A program made the position numbers and the translations under genes. A DNA stretch of 64,000 bases from Mucilaginibacter sp. PAMC 26640 (GTDB lineage: Bacteria; Bacteroidota; Bacteroidia; Sphingobacteriales; Sphingobacteriaceae). Under the pieces are notes generated by a model. That model had not been told where the DNA came from. It saw only the letters and a list, made by a program, of their open reading frames with translations, and did no database searches. The stretch spans positions 1,612,001 through 1,676,000 of the forward strand of contig CP014773.1 in assembly GCA_001596135.1 (NCBI GenBank), in the 5' to 3' direction. Shown here in pieces: positions 1 to 8,294 of this stretch. Position 1 is the first letter of the stretch; the number at the start of each line of letters is the position of its first letter.

Positions 1-86
1 CTGATCCATTTGCGCTTATCTTCTATAATATAGGATACGGGGGCTACAAAATTACCAATGGGGTAACGCATCTGCTCGTCTGTCAT
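1..86 (-). CDS. Partial DinB-superfamily protein, bacillithiol-transferase (BstA/YfiT)-like
   Basis: Only the first 28 codons of a minus-strand gene lie in the window; the rest is beyond base 1. It starts with ATG at 86-84 and reads MTDEQMRYPIGNF, then VAPVSYIIEDKRKWI. The RYPIGNF-like start is what I know from the YfiT/BstA group of DinB-fold metal-dependent S-transferases, which use nickel or zinc held by three histidines. None of those histidines is in the visible part, so the family call rests on the N-terminal motif alone. It is divergent from the FAD oxidoreductase gene, with 87 bases between the starts. Confidence 0.55.
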   Translation of the reverse strand, partial: MTDEQMRYPIGNFVAPVSYIIEDKRKWI

Positions 87-173
87 GGTTTTTAATTTTC
101 TTGAGGGATTAAAATTTAACGGATCCATAAGGATTTGCTCTAAATTAGCGTTTTGTACTTGTTTTATAAACTG

Positions 174-2000
174 ATGATCAAAAAAATTCTCTCCATCCTG
201 CTGCTGCTGATTGCTAATTTTACCTATGCCGATACCATAAAAACCGATGTACTTGTAGTAGGCGGGGGAGCAAGCGGGGTGGCTGCGGCTATCCAGAGTG
301 CACGCAGTAACGTAAAAACCTTGCTGATAGAGCAGGGCCCTTTGCTGGGCGGCAGCATGACGGCCGGCGGTTTCTGTATCCTGGATGCCAACCGCAATTT
401 ACCCACAGGCATTTATGCGGAGTTTAGGGGGAGGGTTGTCAGCTATTATAAAAGCCGGCTGGGGTATGATACTACAAAAAATGCCCCACTCAATTTCGAG
501 CCCGCAATAGGTGCCTCAATCCTGAAGAAACTGACAGACACGGTAAAAAACCTGACCATTAAAATGAATACACCTTTCACCGCCATTAAAAAAGATGGTA
601 CGGGCTGGGAGGTGAGTATTACCGCAAATGGTAAAACCGACGTGATAAAAGCGCAGGCGGTTATTGATGCGACCGAACTGGGGGATGTGGCTGCAAAGGC
701 GGGTGTAGTGTTCAATACTGGTTTTGATAGCCGCAACGATACGGGTGAGGCACTCGCTCCGGCAAATGCCACCAACCAGATCCAGGACATCAGCTGGATA
801 GCTATTTTAAAAGATTACGGCAAGGGCGCCGATAGTACCATCGTTAAACCCGAAGGATATGAAGCCAGCCAGTTTGCCTGCCTTAAAAAGGCCGACATCA
901 AAAAGCTGCTGAAAGCCGGTGCTTTGATGAACGATAAGTATCTGGTTAACTGGAACGATTGCGCCAGTCAGTATTCGGTAACCTCTAACGATCTGCTGCC
1001 CGAGAACCGGGAGGCTACCTTTCGGCAATCGCGGTTGCATACGCTGGGCCTCATCTATTACCTGCAAACCGAACTCGGGTACAAGAACCTTGGCTTAGCC
1101 GATGAGTTCCCCACGAAAGATAAACTTCCGCTGATTCCCTATATCCGCGAAAATAAACGTGCATACGGCGAGTTACGCATGGTTTTGGGGGATATATACA
1201 CCCCATACGAGCGGCAATCCCGGTTGTATCGTACCTGGATTGGGGTGGCAGATGCTTTACCCGGGCAGCACTATGTAGTACCCGGTGCACCGAAGATCAA
1301 CTACCCGCCCTTTCCGGCGTTTGGAATTCCGCTGGGTGCTGTAGTGGTAAAAGATCAAACCAACCTTTTTGTTACCGAAAAGGCGTTGTCGGTTACCCAC
1401 CTGGTGAACGGCAGTATTACCGACCCGGCCGTGCAGATGACGCTGGGGCAGGGGGTAGGTGCCTCCGCTGCCTGGTGCGCATTTTTTAAAAAGACCACCA
1501 AGCAGCTGGATGTCCGCAAGATCCAGGATGAGATCCTGGTATACAGTGGTTCGATCATGCCATTTAACGATATCCCAAAAGCAGACCCGGCCTACCGGGC
1601 GGTACAACAGGTGGGGGCAACCGGAATGCTGCGCGGCTTTATTAAACCAACCGGCAACGCCGCTCAGTTTTTGTTTAAGCCGGATACCATTGTTTATACG
1701 GCGGAGGTAAAGCCGTTTTTGAACGAGATCTACGCACGGTCGTTCCTGTGGTTTAACAAAACAAATCCGGGGGAAACCTTTACTGTGGGCAACCTGCTAT
1801 CGTACATCAGCGAGATGTCGCTCACCGATCCGGAGACTTTACAGAAGATGATGCGGGCAGCCTGGCAAACCAAATACAAGTTTAACACCGCTTTTGATAT
1901 TAAACGCCCGGTAACACGAAGGGAGTTTGCCGTGCTGGCCAACAAATATCTCAATCCATTTTCGCGAAAGGTGGATATCAGCGGGAAGCTGGTGAATTAG
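174..2000 (+). CDS. Secreted FAD-dependent oxidoreductase with SLH-like C-terminal region
   Basis: 608 residues from the ATG at 174. An upstream in-frame TTG at 153 would only add residues before the signal peptide MIKKILSILLLLIANFTYA, so ATG is preferred. After the signal comes a Rossmann dinucleotide motif (VLVVGGGASG, residues 26-35) and LLGGSMTAGGF, both typical of the FAD_oxidored family (PF12831). No substrate can be named. From about residue 466 a new segment begins, DIPKADPAYRAVQ then TGMLRG and later VTRREFAVL (about 580). This looks like an S-layer-homology type repeat and could anchor the protein to the surface. That part is inference from motif shape. The gene stands alone with no clear operon partner. 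Confidence 0.75.
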   Translation: MIKKILSILLLLIANFTYADTIKTDVLVVGGGASGVAAAIQSARSNVKTLLIEQGPLLGGSMTAGGFCILDANRNLPTGIYAEFRGRVVSYYKSRLGYDTTKNAPLNFEPAIGASILKKLTDTVKNLTIKMNTPFTAIKKDGTGWEVSITANGKTDVIKAQAVIDATELGDVAAKAGVVFNTGFDSRNDTGEALAPANATNQIQDISWIAILKDYGKGADSTIVKPEGYEASQFACLKKADIKKLLKAGALMNDKYLVNWNDCASQYSVTSNDLLPENREATFRQSRLHTLGLIYYLQTELGYKNLGLADEFPTKDKLPLIPYIRENKRAYGELRMVLGDIYTPYERQSRLYRTWIGVADALPGQHYVVPGAPKINYPPFPAFGIPLGAVVVKDQTNLFVTEKALSVTHLVNGSITDPAVQMTLGQGVGASAAWCAFFKKTTKQLDVRKIQDEILVYSGSIMPFNDIPKADPAYRAVQQVGATGMLRGFIKPTGNAAQFLFKPDTIVYTAEVKPFLNEIYARSFLWFNKTNPGETFTVGNLLSYISEMSLTDPETLQKMMRAAWQTKYKFNTAFDIKRPVTRREFAVLANKYLNPFSRKVDISGKLVN

Positions 2001-2116
2001 CTGGTTACAGGGAGTGCGTGTGAGCACAGCGAACGGTAGGATTTAAGCGGATGGGGAAATGTTTAATTCGTTTAAATGATTTTTATTGTCGCCTCCTGTT
2101 TTGCTTAATACCTTTA

Positions 2117-2124
2117 TACCTTTG
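2117..2124 (+). promoter_or_regulatory. -7 box of csaA-tadA
   Basis: TACCTTTG matches the Bacteroidota TAnnTTTG -7 element. Only four bases (CCGT) separate it from the csaA ATG at 2129, so transcription should begin at or next to the start codon. No well-spaced TTTG -33 box is visible. Confidence 0.55.
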
Positions 2125-2128
2125 CCGT

Positions 2129-2464
2129 ATGGAAACCATCAGCTGGAACGATTTTGAAAAGGTAGAGTTGCGTGCGGGTACCATCCTGGAAGCGTCAGAT
2201 TTTCCGGAGGCACGGAAGCCTGCTTATAAGCTCCGGGTGGACTTTGGCCCGCTGGGGATTATGCAATCCAGCGCGCAGATCACTAAACACTACACTAAAG
2301 AAGAGCTGCCGGGCAGGCAGATCCTGGGCGTTGTGAATTTCCCAAAAAAGCAGATCGCCAATTTTATGTCGGAGTTTTTGGTAACCGGCCTGGCTGATGA
2401 GAACGGCGACATTGTGCTGACTGCTATTGATAAACCGGTACCAAACGGAAGCAAACTGATTTAA
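2129..2464 (+). CDS. csaA: CsaA-like tRNA-binding protein / export chaperone
   Basis: 111 residues, the normal size of CsaA, a homodimeric OB-fold protein that binds tRNA and has been linked to chaperone activity in protein export. The sequence is the single OB domain seen at the C-terminus of bacterial Met[13 protein letters not shown] near the start, then QSSAQIT and [11 protein letters not shown], and ending in [11 protein letters not shown] chose the ATG at 2129; an in-frame start at 2051 would prepend about 26 residues not found in the family. The stop codon overlaps the tadA ATG by one base (TAATG), so the two genes are translationally coupled. Confidence 0.88.
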   Translation: METISWNDFEKVELRAGTILEASDFPEARKPAYKLRVDFGPLGIMQSSAQITKHYTKEELPGRQILGVVNFPKKQIANFMSEFLVTGLADENGDIVLTAIDKPVPNGSKLI

Positions 2465-2931
2465 TGAGATACTATAATTTCGGCGAAGAGCCCGCAATAT
2501 CGCCCGATGAATTCTTTATGAAAGAGGCTTTGAAAGAAGCGCGGCTGGCCCTGCAGGAAGATGAAATTCCTATTGGCGCGGTGGTGGTATGTAAAGGGCA
2601 GATCATCGGCAGGGGCCATAACCTTACCGAGCGGCTGAATGATGTATCGGCGCATGCCGAAATGCAGGCGCTTACTGCTGCAGCCAATTTTATGGGCGGT
2701 AAATACTTGCCGGAGTGTACGCTGTATGTTACGCTGGAACCCTGCGTAATGTGTGCCGGCGCATCCTACTGGTTCCAGGTAGGGAAGATAGTTTTTGGGG
2801 CCTACGATGCCCAGCGCGGTTTCGGCAGGCTCAATCAAAAGATCACCCACCCAAAAACGGTTGTAACGGGTGGCATTTTCGAGAACGAATGTTCGCAGCT
2901 GGTGAAGGATTTTTTTAAATCGAAGAGATAG
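2464..2931 (+). CDS. tadA: tRNA(adenine34) deaminase-type nucleoside deaminase
   Basis: 155 residues with the cytidine/deoxycytidylate-deaminase zinc site: HAE at 64-66 (zinc His and proton-shuttling Glu) and PCVMC at 93-97 (two zinc cysteines). The family converts adenosine to inosine at the wobble position of tRNA-Arg(ACG). The spacing and the flanking LEPCVMCAGA sequence fit TadA better than guanine deaminase, though short Bacteroidota members are not always separable by eye. It directly follows csaA with a one-base overlap, so the pair joins a tRNA-binding protein to a tRNA-editing enzyme in one transcript. Confidence 0.85.
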   Translation: MRYYNFGEEPAISPDEFFMKEALKEARLALQEDEIPIGAVVVCKGQIIGRGHNLTERLNDVSAHAEMQALTAAANFMGGKYLPECTLYVTLEPCVMCAGASYWFQVGKIVFGAYDAQRGFGRLNQKITHPKTVVTGGIFENECSQLVKDFFKSKR

Positions 2932-2943
2932 ATTGTAGTGGGG

Positions 2944-3070
2944 CAGTCGGAAGTCCGAAAGTCGGCAGCTCGAAAGTCCGCAGTGTGGGGTCCGAAAGTC
3001 CGCGGTCCGAAAGTCAGTAAAGACGCTCACTGGTTTGACTTCTTCTTCCGGACTTACCGACTTTCGGACT
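2944..3070. repeat. Word-repeat element built on TCCGAAAGTC, with inverted copy
   Basis: Four near-identical words, TCCGAAAGTC or TCGAAAGTC, lie at 2954-2963, 2970-2978, 2991-3000 and 3006-3015. A reverse-complement copy GACTTTCGGA follows at 3059-3068. The right arm can pair with the left words to form a long hairpin. The element fills the gap between tadA and the superoxide dismutase gene. No reading frame is supported here. Confidence 0.75.
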
Positions 3071-3121
3071 GCAGACTCATATAAATGACAATCCTTTAGA
3101 ACAAAAAGCCGTTTCGTCTCT

Positions 3122-3129
3122 TATATTTG
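3122..3129 (+). promoter_or_regulatory. -7 box of the superoxide dismutase gene
   Basis: TATATTTG fits TAnnTTTG. The expected -33 position carries only a partial match (TTTAG at 3095-3099). A start site about four bases downstream would give a leader of about 40 nucleotides before the ATG at 3174. Confidence 0.5.
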
Positions 3130-3173
3130 CTCAACACGAATTGTTTAACCACAAATACTAAATATTAAACATT

Positions 3174-3785
3174 ATGGCATTTACACTACCGGCGTTATCT
3201 TACGCTACTGATGCATTAGAACCGCATATTGATAAAGCTACTATGGAAATTCACCATGGCAAGCACCACCAGGCTTATGTTACCAACTTAAACAAAGCTT
3301 TGGAAGGTAAACCAGAAGCAGATGCGAAAATCGAAGACATCATTAAAAACATCTCTAAGTTTCCGCCTGCTGTACGTAATAATGGTGGTGGTCACTATAA
3401 CCACACTATGTTCTGGACTTTGTTATCTCCAAGCGGTGGTGGCGAGCCAACAGGCGCATTAGCCGATGCGATCAAAAGCACGTTCGGTTCATTTGCTGAT
3501 TTCAAAACTAAAGTATCTGAAGCTGGTGCAACCCGTTTCGGTTCGGGCTGGGCATGGTTAATTGTTACTGCTGATAAAAAACTGGCTGTAACTTCAACCC
3601 CTAACCAGGATAACCCTCTAATGGATATTGCTGAAGTAAAAGGCACACCGATTTTAGGTATTGATGTTTGGGAACATGCTTACTACTTAAAATACCAAAA
3701 CCGTCGCCCTGATTATTTGGCGGCTATCTGGAATGTAATTAACTGGGCACACGTGTCTGAGTTATACACTAAAGCAATCGCTTAA
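3174..3785 (+). CDS. sodA: Superoxide dismutase, Mn-type by signature
   Basis: 203 residues, the usual size for Fe/Mn superoxide dismutase, which disproportionates superoxide to oxygen and peroxide. Metal ligands are readable: H27 in [12 protein letters not shown]77 in HYNHTMFW, and D164 and H168 in DVWEHAYY. The GG before HYNH together with Q145 in TPNQDNPL is the pattern of manganese enzymes; iron enzymes usually carry Gln in the first place and Ala in the second. Cambialistic use cannot be excluded. No signal peptide, so cytoplasmic. Single-gene unit with its own -7 box and a strong terminator. Confidence 0.93.
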   Translation: MAFTLPALSYATDALEPHIDKATMEIHHGKHHQAYVTNLNKALEGKPEADAKIEDIIKNISKFPPAVRNNGGGHYNHTMFWTLLSPSGGGEPTGALADAIKSTFGSFADFKTKVSEAGATRFGSGWAWLIVTADKKLAVTSTPNQDNPLMDIAEVKGTPILGIDVWEHAYYLKYQNRRPDYLAAIWNVINWAHVSELYTKAIA

Positions 3786-3806
3786 TAAGCAAATTGATAT
3801 AAAGGG

Positions 3807-3840
3807 AAGCGGCAGATTGGCAACAATTCTGCCGCTTTTT
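3807..3840 (+). terminator. Rho-independent terminator after sodA
   Basis: AAGCGGCAGA (3807-3816) pairs with TCTGCCGCTT (3828-3837) around an 11-base loop, followed by a T run to 3840. Confidence 0.85.
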
Positions 3841-3857
3841 GGTTAAGTAAAATACCT

Positions 3858-4850
3858 ATGAAAGCTATCGTTCTCGAATCTGCAGAAAACCCGATCGTAT
3901 TTAAAGAAGTTGAAAACCCTGTTGCCGGCCCCGGTGAGGTTTTGGTGAAAATAAAAGCTGCTGCCCTTAACCGCCGCGATTATTGGATCACCATTGGTAG
4001 GTACGCGGGCATTAAATACCCAACCATTTTGGGTGCCGATGGCGCTGGCATTGTAGCCGAAGCCGGCGAGGGTGCCCAGGAATGGCTGAATAAAGAAGTG
4101 ATCATCAATCCATCGCATCACTGGGGTGAGCACCCGGAATATCAGGGGAAGGATTTCAAGATCCTCGGCCTGCCGGATGATGGCACTTTAGCCGAATATG
4201 TGAAAGTAAAGGCGGAGTACTTACTGCCAAAACCCGCTCATTTAAGCTTTGAACAGACTGCTGCTTTACCTTTAGCCGGCCTTACCGCCTACCGCGCCTT
4301 GTTTACCAAGGCCCGGATCAAGAAAGGTGATAAAGTCTTGATCGTCGGCGTGGGTGCGGGAACCGGTACTTTTTTGTTGCAGATGGCTGTAGCGGCAGGT
4401 TGCCAGGTATTTGTAACATCGGGCACCAGTGAGAAGCTGGCGAGGGCCAAACAGCTGGGCGCTGCAGCGGGTGTAAACTATAAAGCGCAGGACTGGGCCG
4501 AAGAACTTAAACACCTGGCCGGTGGTTTTGATGCGGTTATTGACAGTGCCCTTGGTGAGGGCTTTGCCAAAATACCTGACCTGTGCAACCCCGGCGCAAG
4601 GATCGTTTTCTTTGGTGGAACGGCGGGCAATATTCCCGAACTGGGTGGCAGGGTTATCTTCTGGAAGCAATTGCAGATCTTGGGTACCACCATGGGTACG
4701 CAGGAAGAATTTGAGGCCATGCTGGATTTTGTTGCCACGCACGGAATTGTGCCGGTGATAGATGAAGTTTTTCCTATTGCGCAAGCCAAAGACGCTTTTG
4801 AGCGGATGGGTAATTCGGCACAATTTGGCAAGCTGGTTATTACAGTTTAG
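3858..4850 (+). CDS. Zinc-independent MDR-family (quinone oxidoreductase-like) dehydrogenase
   Basis: 330 residues with the medium-chain dehydrogenase/reductase layout: a GroES-like N-terminal domain, then a Rossmann fold with VGVGAGTGTFLLQMA near residue 164-178. The catalytic-zinc cysteine and the four-cysteine lobe of zinc alcohol dehydrogenases are absent: the region after AALNRRDYW has no Cys and residues 80-110 lack the Cys cluster. It is therefore closer to NADPH:quinone oxidoreductase or enoyl reductase members than to alcohol dehydrogenases. No substrate can be assigned. It lies between two terminator/hairpin regions and is probably monocistronic. Confidence 0.82.
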   Translation: MKAIVLESAENPIVFKEVENPVAGPGEVLVKIKAAALNRRDYWITIGRYAGIKYPTILGADGAGIVAEAGEGAQEWLNKEVIINPSHHWGEHPEYQGKDFKILGLPDDGTLAEYVKVKAEYLLPKPAHLSFEQTAALPLAGLTAYRALFTKARIKKGDKVLIVGVGAGTGTFLLQMAVAAGCQVFVTSGTSEKLARAKQLGAAAGVNYKAQDWAEELKHLAGGFDAVIDSALGEGFAKIPDLCNPGARIVFFGGTAGNIPELGGRVIFWKQLQILGTTMGTQEEFEAMLDFVATHGIVPVIDEVFPIAQAKDAFERMGNSAQFGKLVITV

Positions 4851-4860
4851 GTACTGGTTT

Positions 4861-4945
4861 TAGCCACAGCGCCCGCAATAGCGATTGCAGCGGATACCGG
4901 CCATTGTGGCTAAGGCCCGTGCAGTATGAGCGTAAAGCGCGGGCC
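4861..4945. repeat. Two adjacent intergenic inverted repeats
   Basis: TAGCCACA at 4861 is mirrored by TGTGGCTA ending at 4912. It is followed at once by GGCCCG (4914-4919) paired with CGGGCC (4940-4945). No T run follows, so these are not clean terminators. Open frames cross the region but none has a family signature. Confidence 0.5.
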
Positions 4946-5059
4946 GGAGGCATTGCCAAAAAACGCTTGTTTCTCTGCAAAACTTTCCGCAAACTGCAGA
5001 ATTTTGCGGAAAAATAGAGGCGCACTGCAAAAATTTTCGTATCTGCCTGATACTATACT

Positions 5060-5067
5060 TACTTTTG
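5060..5067 (+). promoter_or_regulatory. -7 box of glnS
   Basis: TACTTTTG fits TAnnTTTG and ends seven bases before the glnS ATG at 5075. A start site about 4-6 bases beyond the box leaves almost no leader. Confidence 0.55.
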
Positions 5068-5074
5068 CGCCACC

Positions 5075-6733
5075 ATGAGCGAAGAAAGATCACTGAATTT
5101 TATAGAGGAAATTGTTGAGGGCGATATTGCTGCCGGCAAGAATGATGGCCGGGTTTTAACCCGTTTCCCGCCGGAACCTAACGGTTATCTGCATATCGGG
5201 CACGCTAAGTCGATATGCCTTAATTTTGGTTTGGCGCAGCGCTACGGCGGTAAAACCAACCTGCGCTTTGATGATACCAACCCTGTAAAGGAGGATGTGG
5301 AGTATGTGGACAGTATTAAGGAAGATGTAAAGTGGCTGGGGTTCGATTGGGCCGAAGAACTTTATGCATCTGACTACTTTGATAAACTGTACGACTTAGC
5401 TGTAGAACTGATTAAACAGGACCTGGCTTATGTTGACGATAGCACTGCCGAAGAAATTGCCGTACAGAAAGGTACGCCAACCGAGCCTGGGGTAGCTAAT
5501 GCATTCCGGAGCCGCTCTGTTGAGGAGAATCTGCAGTTGTTTGCCGATATGAAAGCCGGTAAATACCCGGACGGCGCTAAAGTGCTGCGTGCTAAAGTTG
5601 ATTTAGCCGCGGCCAATATGCAGCTGCGCGACCCATTGATGTACCGCATTAAGCATGCTCACCATCACCGCACGGGCGATGCCTGGTGCATTTACCCGAT
5701 GTATGATTTTGCACATGGGCAAAGTGATGCCATTGAGGAAATTACGCACTCTATCTGTACAGTGGAGTTTATACCTCACCGCCCGCTGTATGAGTGGTTT
5801 ATAGAGAAATTAAACTTGTTTCCGAGTAAGCAATATGAGTTTGCCCGCTTAAACCTTAACTATACGGTAATGAGCAAGCGCAAGCTGCTGCAATTGGTTA
5901 CCGATGGCCATGTGGATGGCTGGGATGATCCGCGGATGCCCACCATTAGCGGTTTGCGCCGCCGTGGCTACACACCCGCCAGTATCCGTGAGTTTTGCGA
6001 GCGCATTGGCGTGGCCAAGCGCGAAAATATGATAGATGTTGGCTTGCTGGAATTCTGTATCCGCGAGGATCTGAACAAAACCGCATGGCGCCGTATGGCA
6101 GTGCTTGACCCGGTTAAGCTGGTGATCACTAATTACCCGGAGGGCAAAACGGAGATCTTTCATGGAGAGAATAACCCTGAAGCAGAAGGTGGAGATGGCA
6201 GCCGGGAGTTTGGTTTTGGTCGCGAGATATGGATAGAACGCGACGACTTTATGGAAGTACCTACCAAGAAGTATTTCCGCCTGGGTGTTGGCCTGATGGT
6301 GCGTTTGAAGAGCGCCTATATTGTTAAAGGCGAAAGCGTAGTGAAGGATGCAGACGGTAATATTACGGAAATTCATTGCACGTACATCCCCGAATCGCAA
6401 AGTGGGAACGATACCAGCGGTATCAACGTAAAGGGTACCATCCATTGGGTGAGCGTTGCACATGCCAAAACTGCCGAAGTGCGCCTGTACGACCGCCTTT
6501 TCCAAGTGGAAGACCCTAGTAACGAGGACGGTGATTTTAAGGACTATATTAACCCAAACAGTCTGCACATATTGCCGGCTGCCTTTATAGAAGCCGATTT
6601 GGCTAATGCCAAAGTGGGTACCCCGGTACAGTTTATGCGTAAAGGTTACTTTACATTAGATAAAAATTCAACTGCAGATAAGCCCGTATTTAACCGTACG
6701 GTAACGTTGAAGGACGGTTGGGTGAAGAAATAG
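5075..6733 (+). CDS. glnS: Glutaminyl-tRNA synthetase
   Basis: 552 residues, matching bacterial GlnRS, which charges tRNA-Gln with glutamine directly. Class I signatures are clear: HIGHAKS at 40-46 (HIGH) and VMSKRKL around residue 265 (KMSKS equivalent). The N-terminus (RVLTRFPPEPNGYLHIGH) is GlnRS-like rather than GluRS-like, and an anticodon-binding double barrel follows from about 340. There is no YqeY/GatB-like C-terminal extension. Its presence argues that this organism makes Gln-tRNA directly rather than only through GatCAB. The only start that fits is the ATG just after the -7 box. Confidence 0.95.
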   Translation: MSEERSLNFIEEIVEGDIAAGKNDGRVLTRFPPEPNGYLHIGHAKSICLNFGLAQRYGGKTNLRFDDTNPVKEDVEYVDSIKEDVKWLGFDWAEELYASDYFDKLYDLAVELIKQDLAYVDDSTAEEIAVQKGTPTEPGVANAFRSRSVEENLQLFADMKAGKYPDGAKVLRAKVDLAAANMQLRDPLMYRIKHAHHHRTGDAWCIYPMYDFAHGQSDAIEEITHSICTVEFIPHRPLYEWFIEKLNLFPSKQYEFARLNLNYTVMSKRKLLQLVTDGHVDGWDDPRMPTISGLRRRGYTPASIREFCERIGVAKRENMIDVGLLEFCIREDLNKTAWRRMAVLDPVKLVITNYPEGKTEIFHGENNPEAEGGDGSREFGFGREIWIERDDFMEVPTKKYFRLGVGLMVRLKSAYIVKGESVVKDADGNITEIHCTYIPESQSGNDTSGINVKGTIHWVSVAHAKTAEVRLYDRLFQVEDPSNEDGDFKDYINPNSLHILPAAFIEADLANAKVGTPVQFMRKGYFTLDKNSTADKPVFNRTVTLKDGWVKK

Positions 6734-6763
6734 CAGCCTCCCTTCAAAAGGTGCTTTTAAAAA

Positions 6764-6811
6764 ATAAAATAAGCCGGCCATGTTGTTAGTGATAACTTGG
6801 CCGGTTTTATT
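6764..6811. terminator. Bidirectional terminator between glnS and the copper cluster
   Basis: CCGGCCA (6774-6780) pairs with TGGCCGG (6798-6804), flanked by an A-rich stretch on the left and TTTTATTTTA on the right. It can serve convergent genes on both strands. Confidence 0.75.
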
Positions 6812-8290
6812 TTACATATCCATATCATCCATCATTTTACCATTCATTTTATGTTTGCCGCCCATTTTCATGAGCGCCGGTGTTACCCGCAGGTAAACCT
6901 GGAAACCAACCGGACTGCTGCCATACAACGGCTTTAGTTGATTTGGGGACAGGTTAAGGGTTGCTTGTGCCCCAACGGTAAGGTTGGTTTGCTTAAATGT
7001 AGTAACAATGCGGTTGGTGCCTAAAGTAAAAGCATTGATGTTGAACCGCGGATCGGTTGGGTAAATTTGTTCCAGGTCCAGTTCTTCTGCATCTTTTTGG
7101 ACAAATTCATAACGGCCGTAAATGGCTGTTTTATGCAGCTGCAGTGCATTTTCCAATAATAGGGCAGGCTCATTCCGGCCGGTGCTGTTGTGGTGGTTTT
7201 GCCCGAAAACTAATGTAGTGGCAACATAGCTATCCCCGTTAAGCATTTTAGTGTGGATAGCAGATGCTGAAAACCGCCTGATGTTTTCCAGCGGCTCGGC
7301 CTCTTCCGGGCTTTTTAACCAGCCGTTGGATACCTGCAGCGCCCATTCTTTAGATGGGTTGACCGACAGCCTTACAGAATAAGAATCAAACTTAGCTTTA
7401 TCAAAATCGTAGCGGTGCTCGTCAGGTTCGCGCCCGGTAAATACTGATCCTTCCAGTTTTACATTTTTATACCTGAAACCCAGTGTGGCAGTACCAAAAG
7501 TAATATGGGTAGCATCGGCATAATGATGGCTCAGGGGCGCATCGGGGTTGTTCATGGCCGAGAGCCTGTGCATAAATACCGGTGGGCCTAAAGCAGGTTC
7601 GCCAGGGTAGCCAACAGACAGCGACAGATCTGTATTTTTAGCCACTCGCTGGGTATAAGCAATACTTAATTCGGCAAACAGATCATGCGGATGCTGGCGA
7701 TCTACCAGTTTTCGGCCCTTGTATGATTCGCCCGTTTGATAAAGCAGGGGATAGCCACCTGCACCAACCGTAAAAGGATCGAATGAGAACATGGTATTGA
7801 TAGCGAACAGGCCGTTATGGCCTACTTTACGCTGCGCCATGTACATGAGCCAGTTGGGTGCATCAACCTGGCTGCCGCCACGGCTGCCTTTATTAAAAAG
7901 GTCCTGCTTATTGTATCTGGCGAATACACTCCCATGAATCATCTGCATCCATTTTCTACCATGGATCATATACATATACATGGGTGTTTCGTCCGGCACC
8001 CATGATGTGCCCGAGCCATCACGGTTCATCGGCAGATCCAGCGAGAACTGGCTGCTCATCGTATTCATTTTCTTAACGGTATCCGCCTGCATATGCATCA
8101 TGCCCATATGCCCGGAGTGCTGATCCATTTTGCCGGCGGTATCGCGTTTTATAGGTTTGGTGTCTGCAGATTTGCCCTTTACTGTCTTTTTCAAAACAGT
8201 ATCTTTTTTCATGTGCATATTACGCATATCCTGGGCGTAGGTAAGCTGCGTAACAAGCGCGGCAATCACCAGTATTATATATTTCTTCAT
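6812..8290 (-). CDS. Outer-membrane protein with Met/His-rich N-terminus (copper cluster)
   Basis: 492 residues starting with a signal peptide (MKKYIILVIAALVTQLTYA). Residues 20-95 are packed with Met and His: DMRNMHMKKD, then KMDQHSGHMGMMHMQAD, then KKMNTM. Such clusters bind Cu(I) in known copper proteins. The remainder is rich in aromatic alternating strands (GFRYKNVKLEGSVFTG, YVATTLVFGQNHHN) and reads as a large beta barrel, ending in another Met/His tail (MGGKHKMNGKMMDDMDM). I cannot name a characterised family. It is the last gene of a minus-strand set containing an HMA-domain protein, HYC_CC_PP and DUF3347, so metal (probably copper) sequestration or export at the outer membrane is inferred. 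Four bases separate it from the gene upstream. Confidence 0.75.
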   Translation of the reverse strand: MKKYIILVIAALVTQLTYAQDMRNMHMKKDTVLKKTVKGKSADTKPIKRDTAGKMDQHSGHMGMMHMQADTVKKMNTMSSQFSLDLPMNRDGSGTSWVPDETPMYMYMIHGRKWMQMIHGSVFARYNKQDLFNKGSRGGSQVDAPNWLMYMAQRKVGHNGLFAINTMFSFDPFTVGAGGYPLLYQTGESYKGRKLVDRQHPHDLFAELSIAYTQRVAKNTDLSLSVGYPGEPALGPPVFMHRLSAMNNPDAPLSHHYADATHITFGTATLGFRYKNVKLEGSVFTGREPDEHRYDFDKAKFDSYSVRLSVNPSKEWALQVSNGWLKSPEEAEPLENIRRFSASAIHTKMLNGDSYVATTLVFGQNHHNSTGRNEPALLLENALQLHKTAIYGRYEFVQKDAEELDLEQIYPTDPRFNINAFTLGTNRIVTTFKQTNLTVGAQATLNLSPNQLKPLYGSSPVGFQVYLRVTPALMKMGGKHKMNGKMMDDMDM

Positions 8291-8294
8291 TTGG

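Noticed and set aside
225-230. GSFTGA in the sigma-54 activator (protein residues 225-230 of the gene at 32499-33929) as an inactive loop
   Set aside because: The Thr and both Gly of GAFTGA are kept; Ser for Ala is a mild change and the ATPase motifs are intact.
2461-3030. Minus-strand frame of 189 codons across tadA and the repeat
   Set aside because: It is the antisense of tadA plus repeat words; the translated repeat gives low-complexity DFRLPH-like text.
4860-5093. Short minus-strand frames before glnS as a gene
   Set aside because: They coincide with inverted repeats and the glnS promoter and show no domain or signal features.
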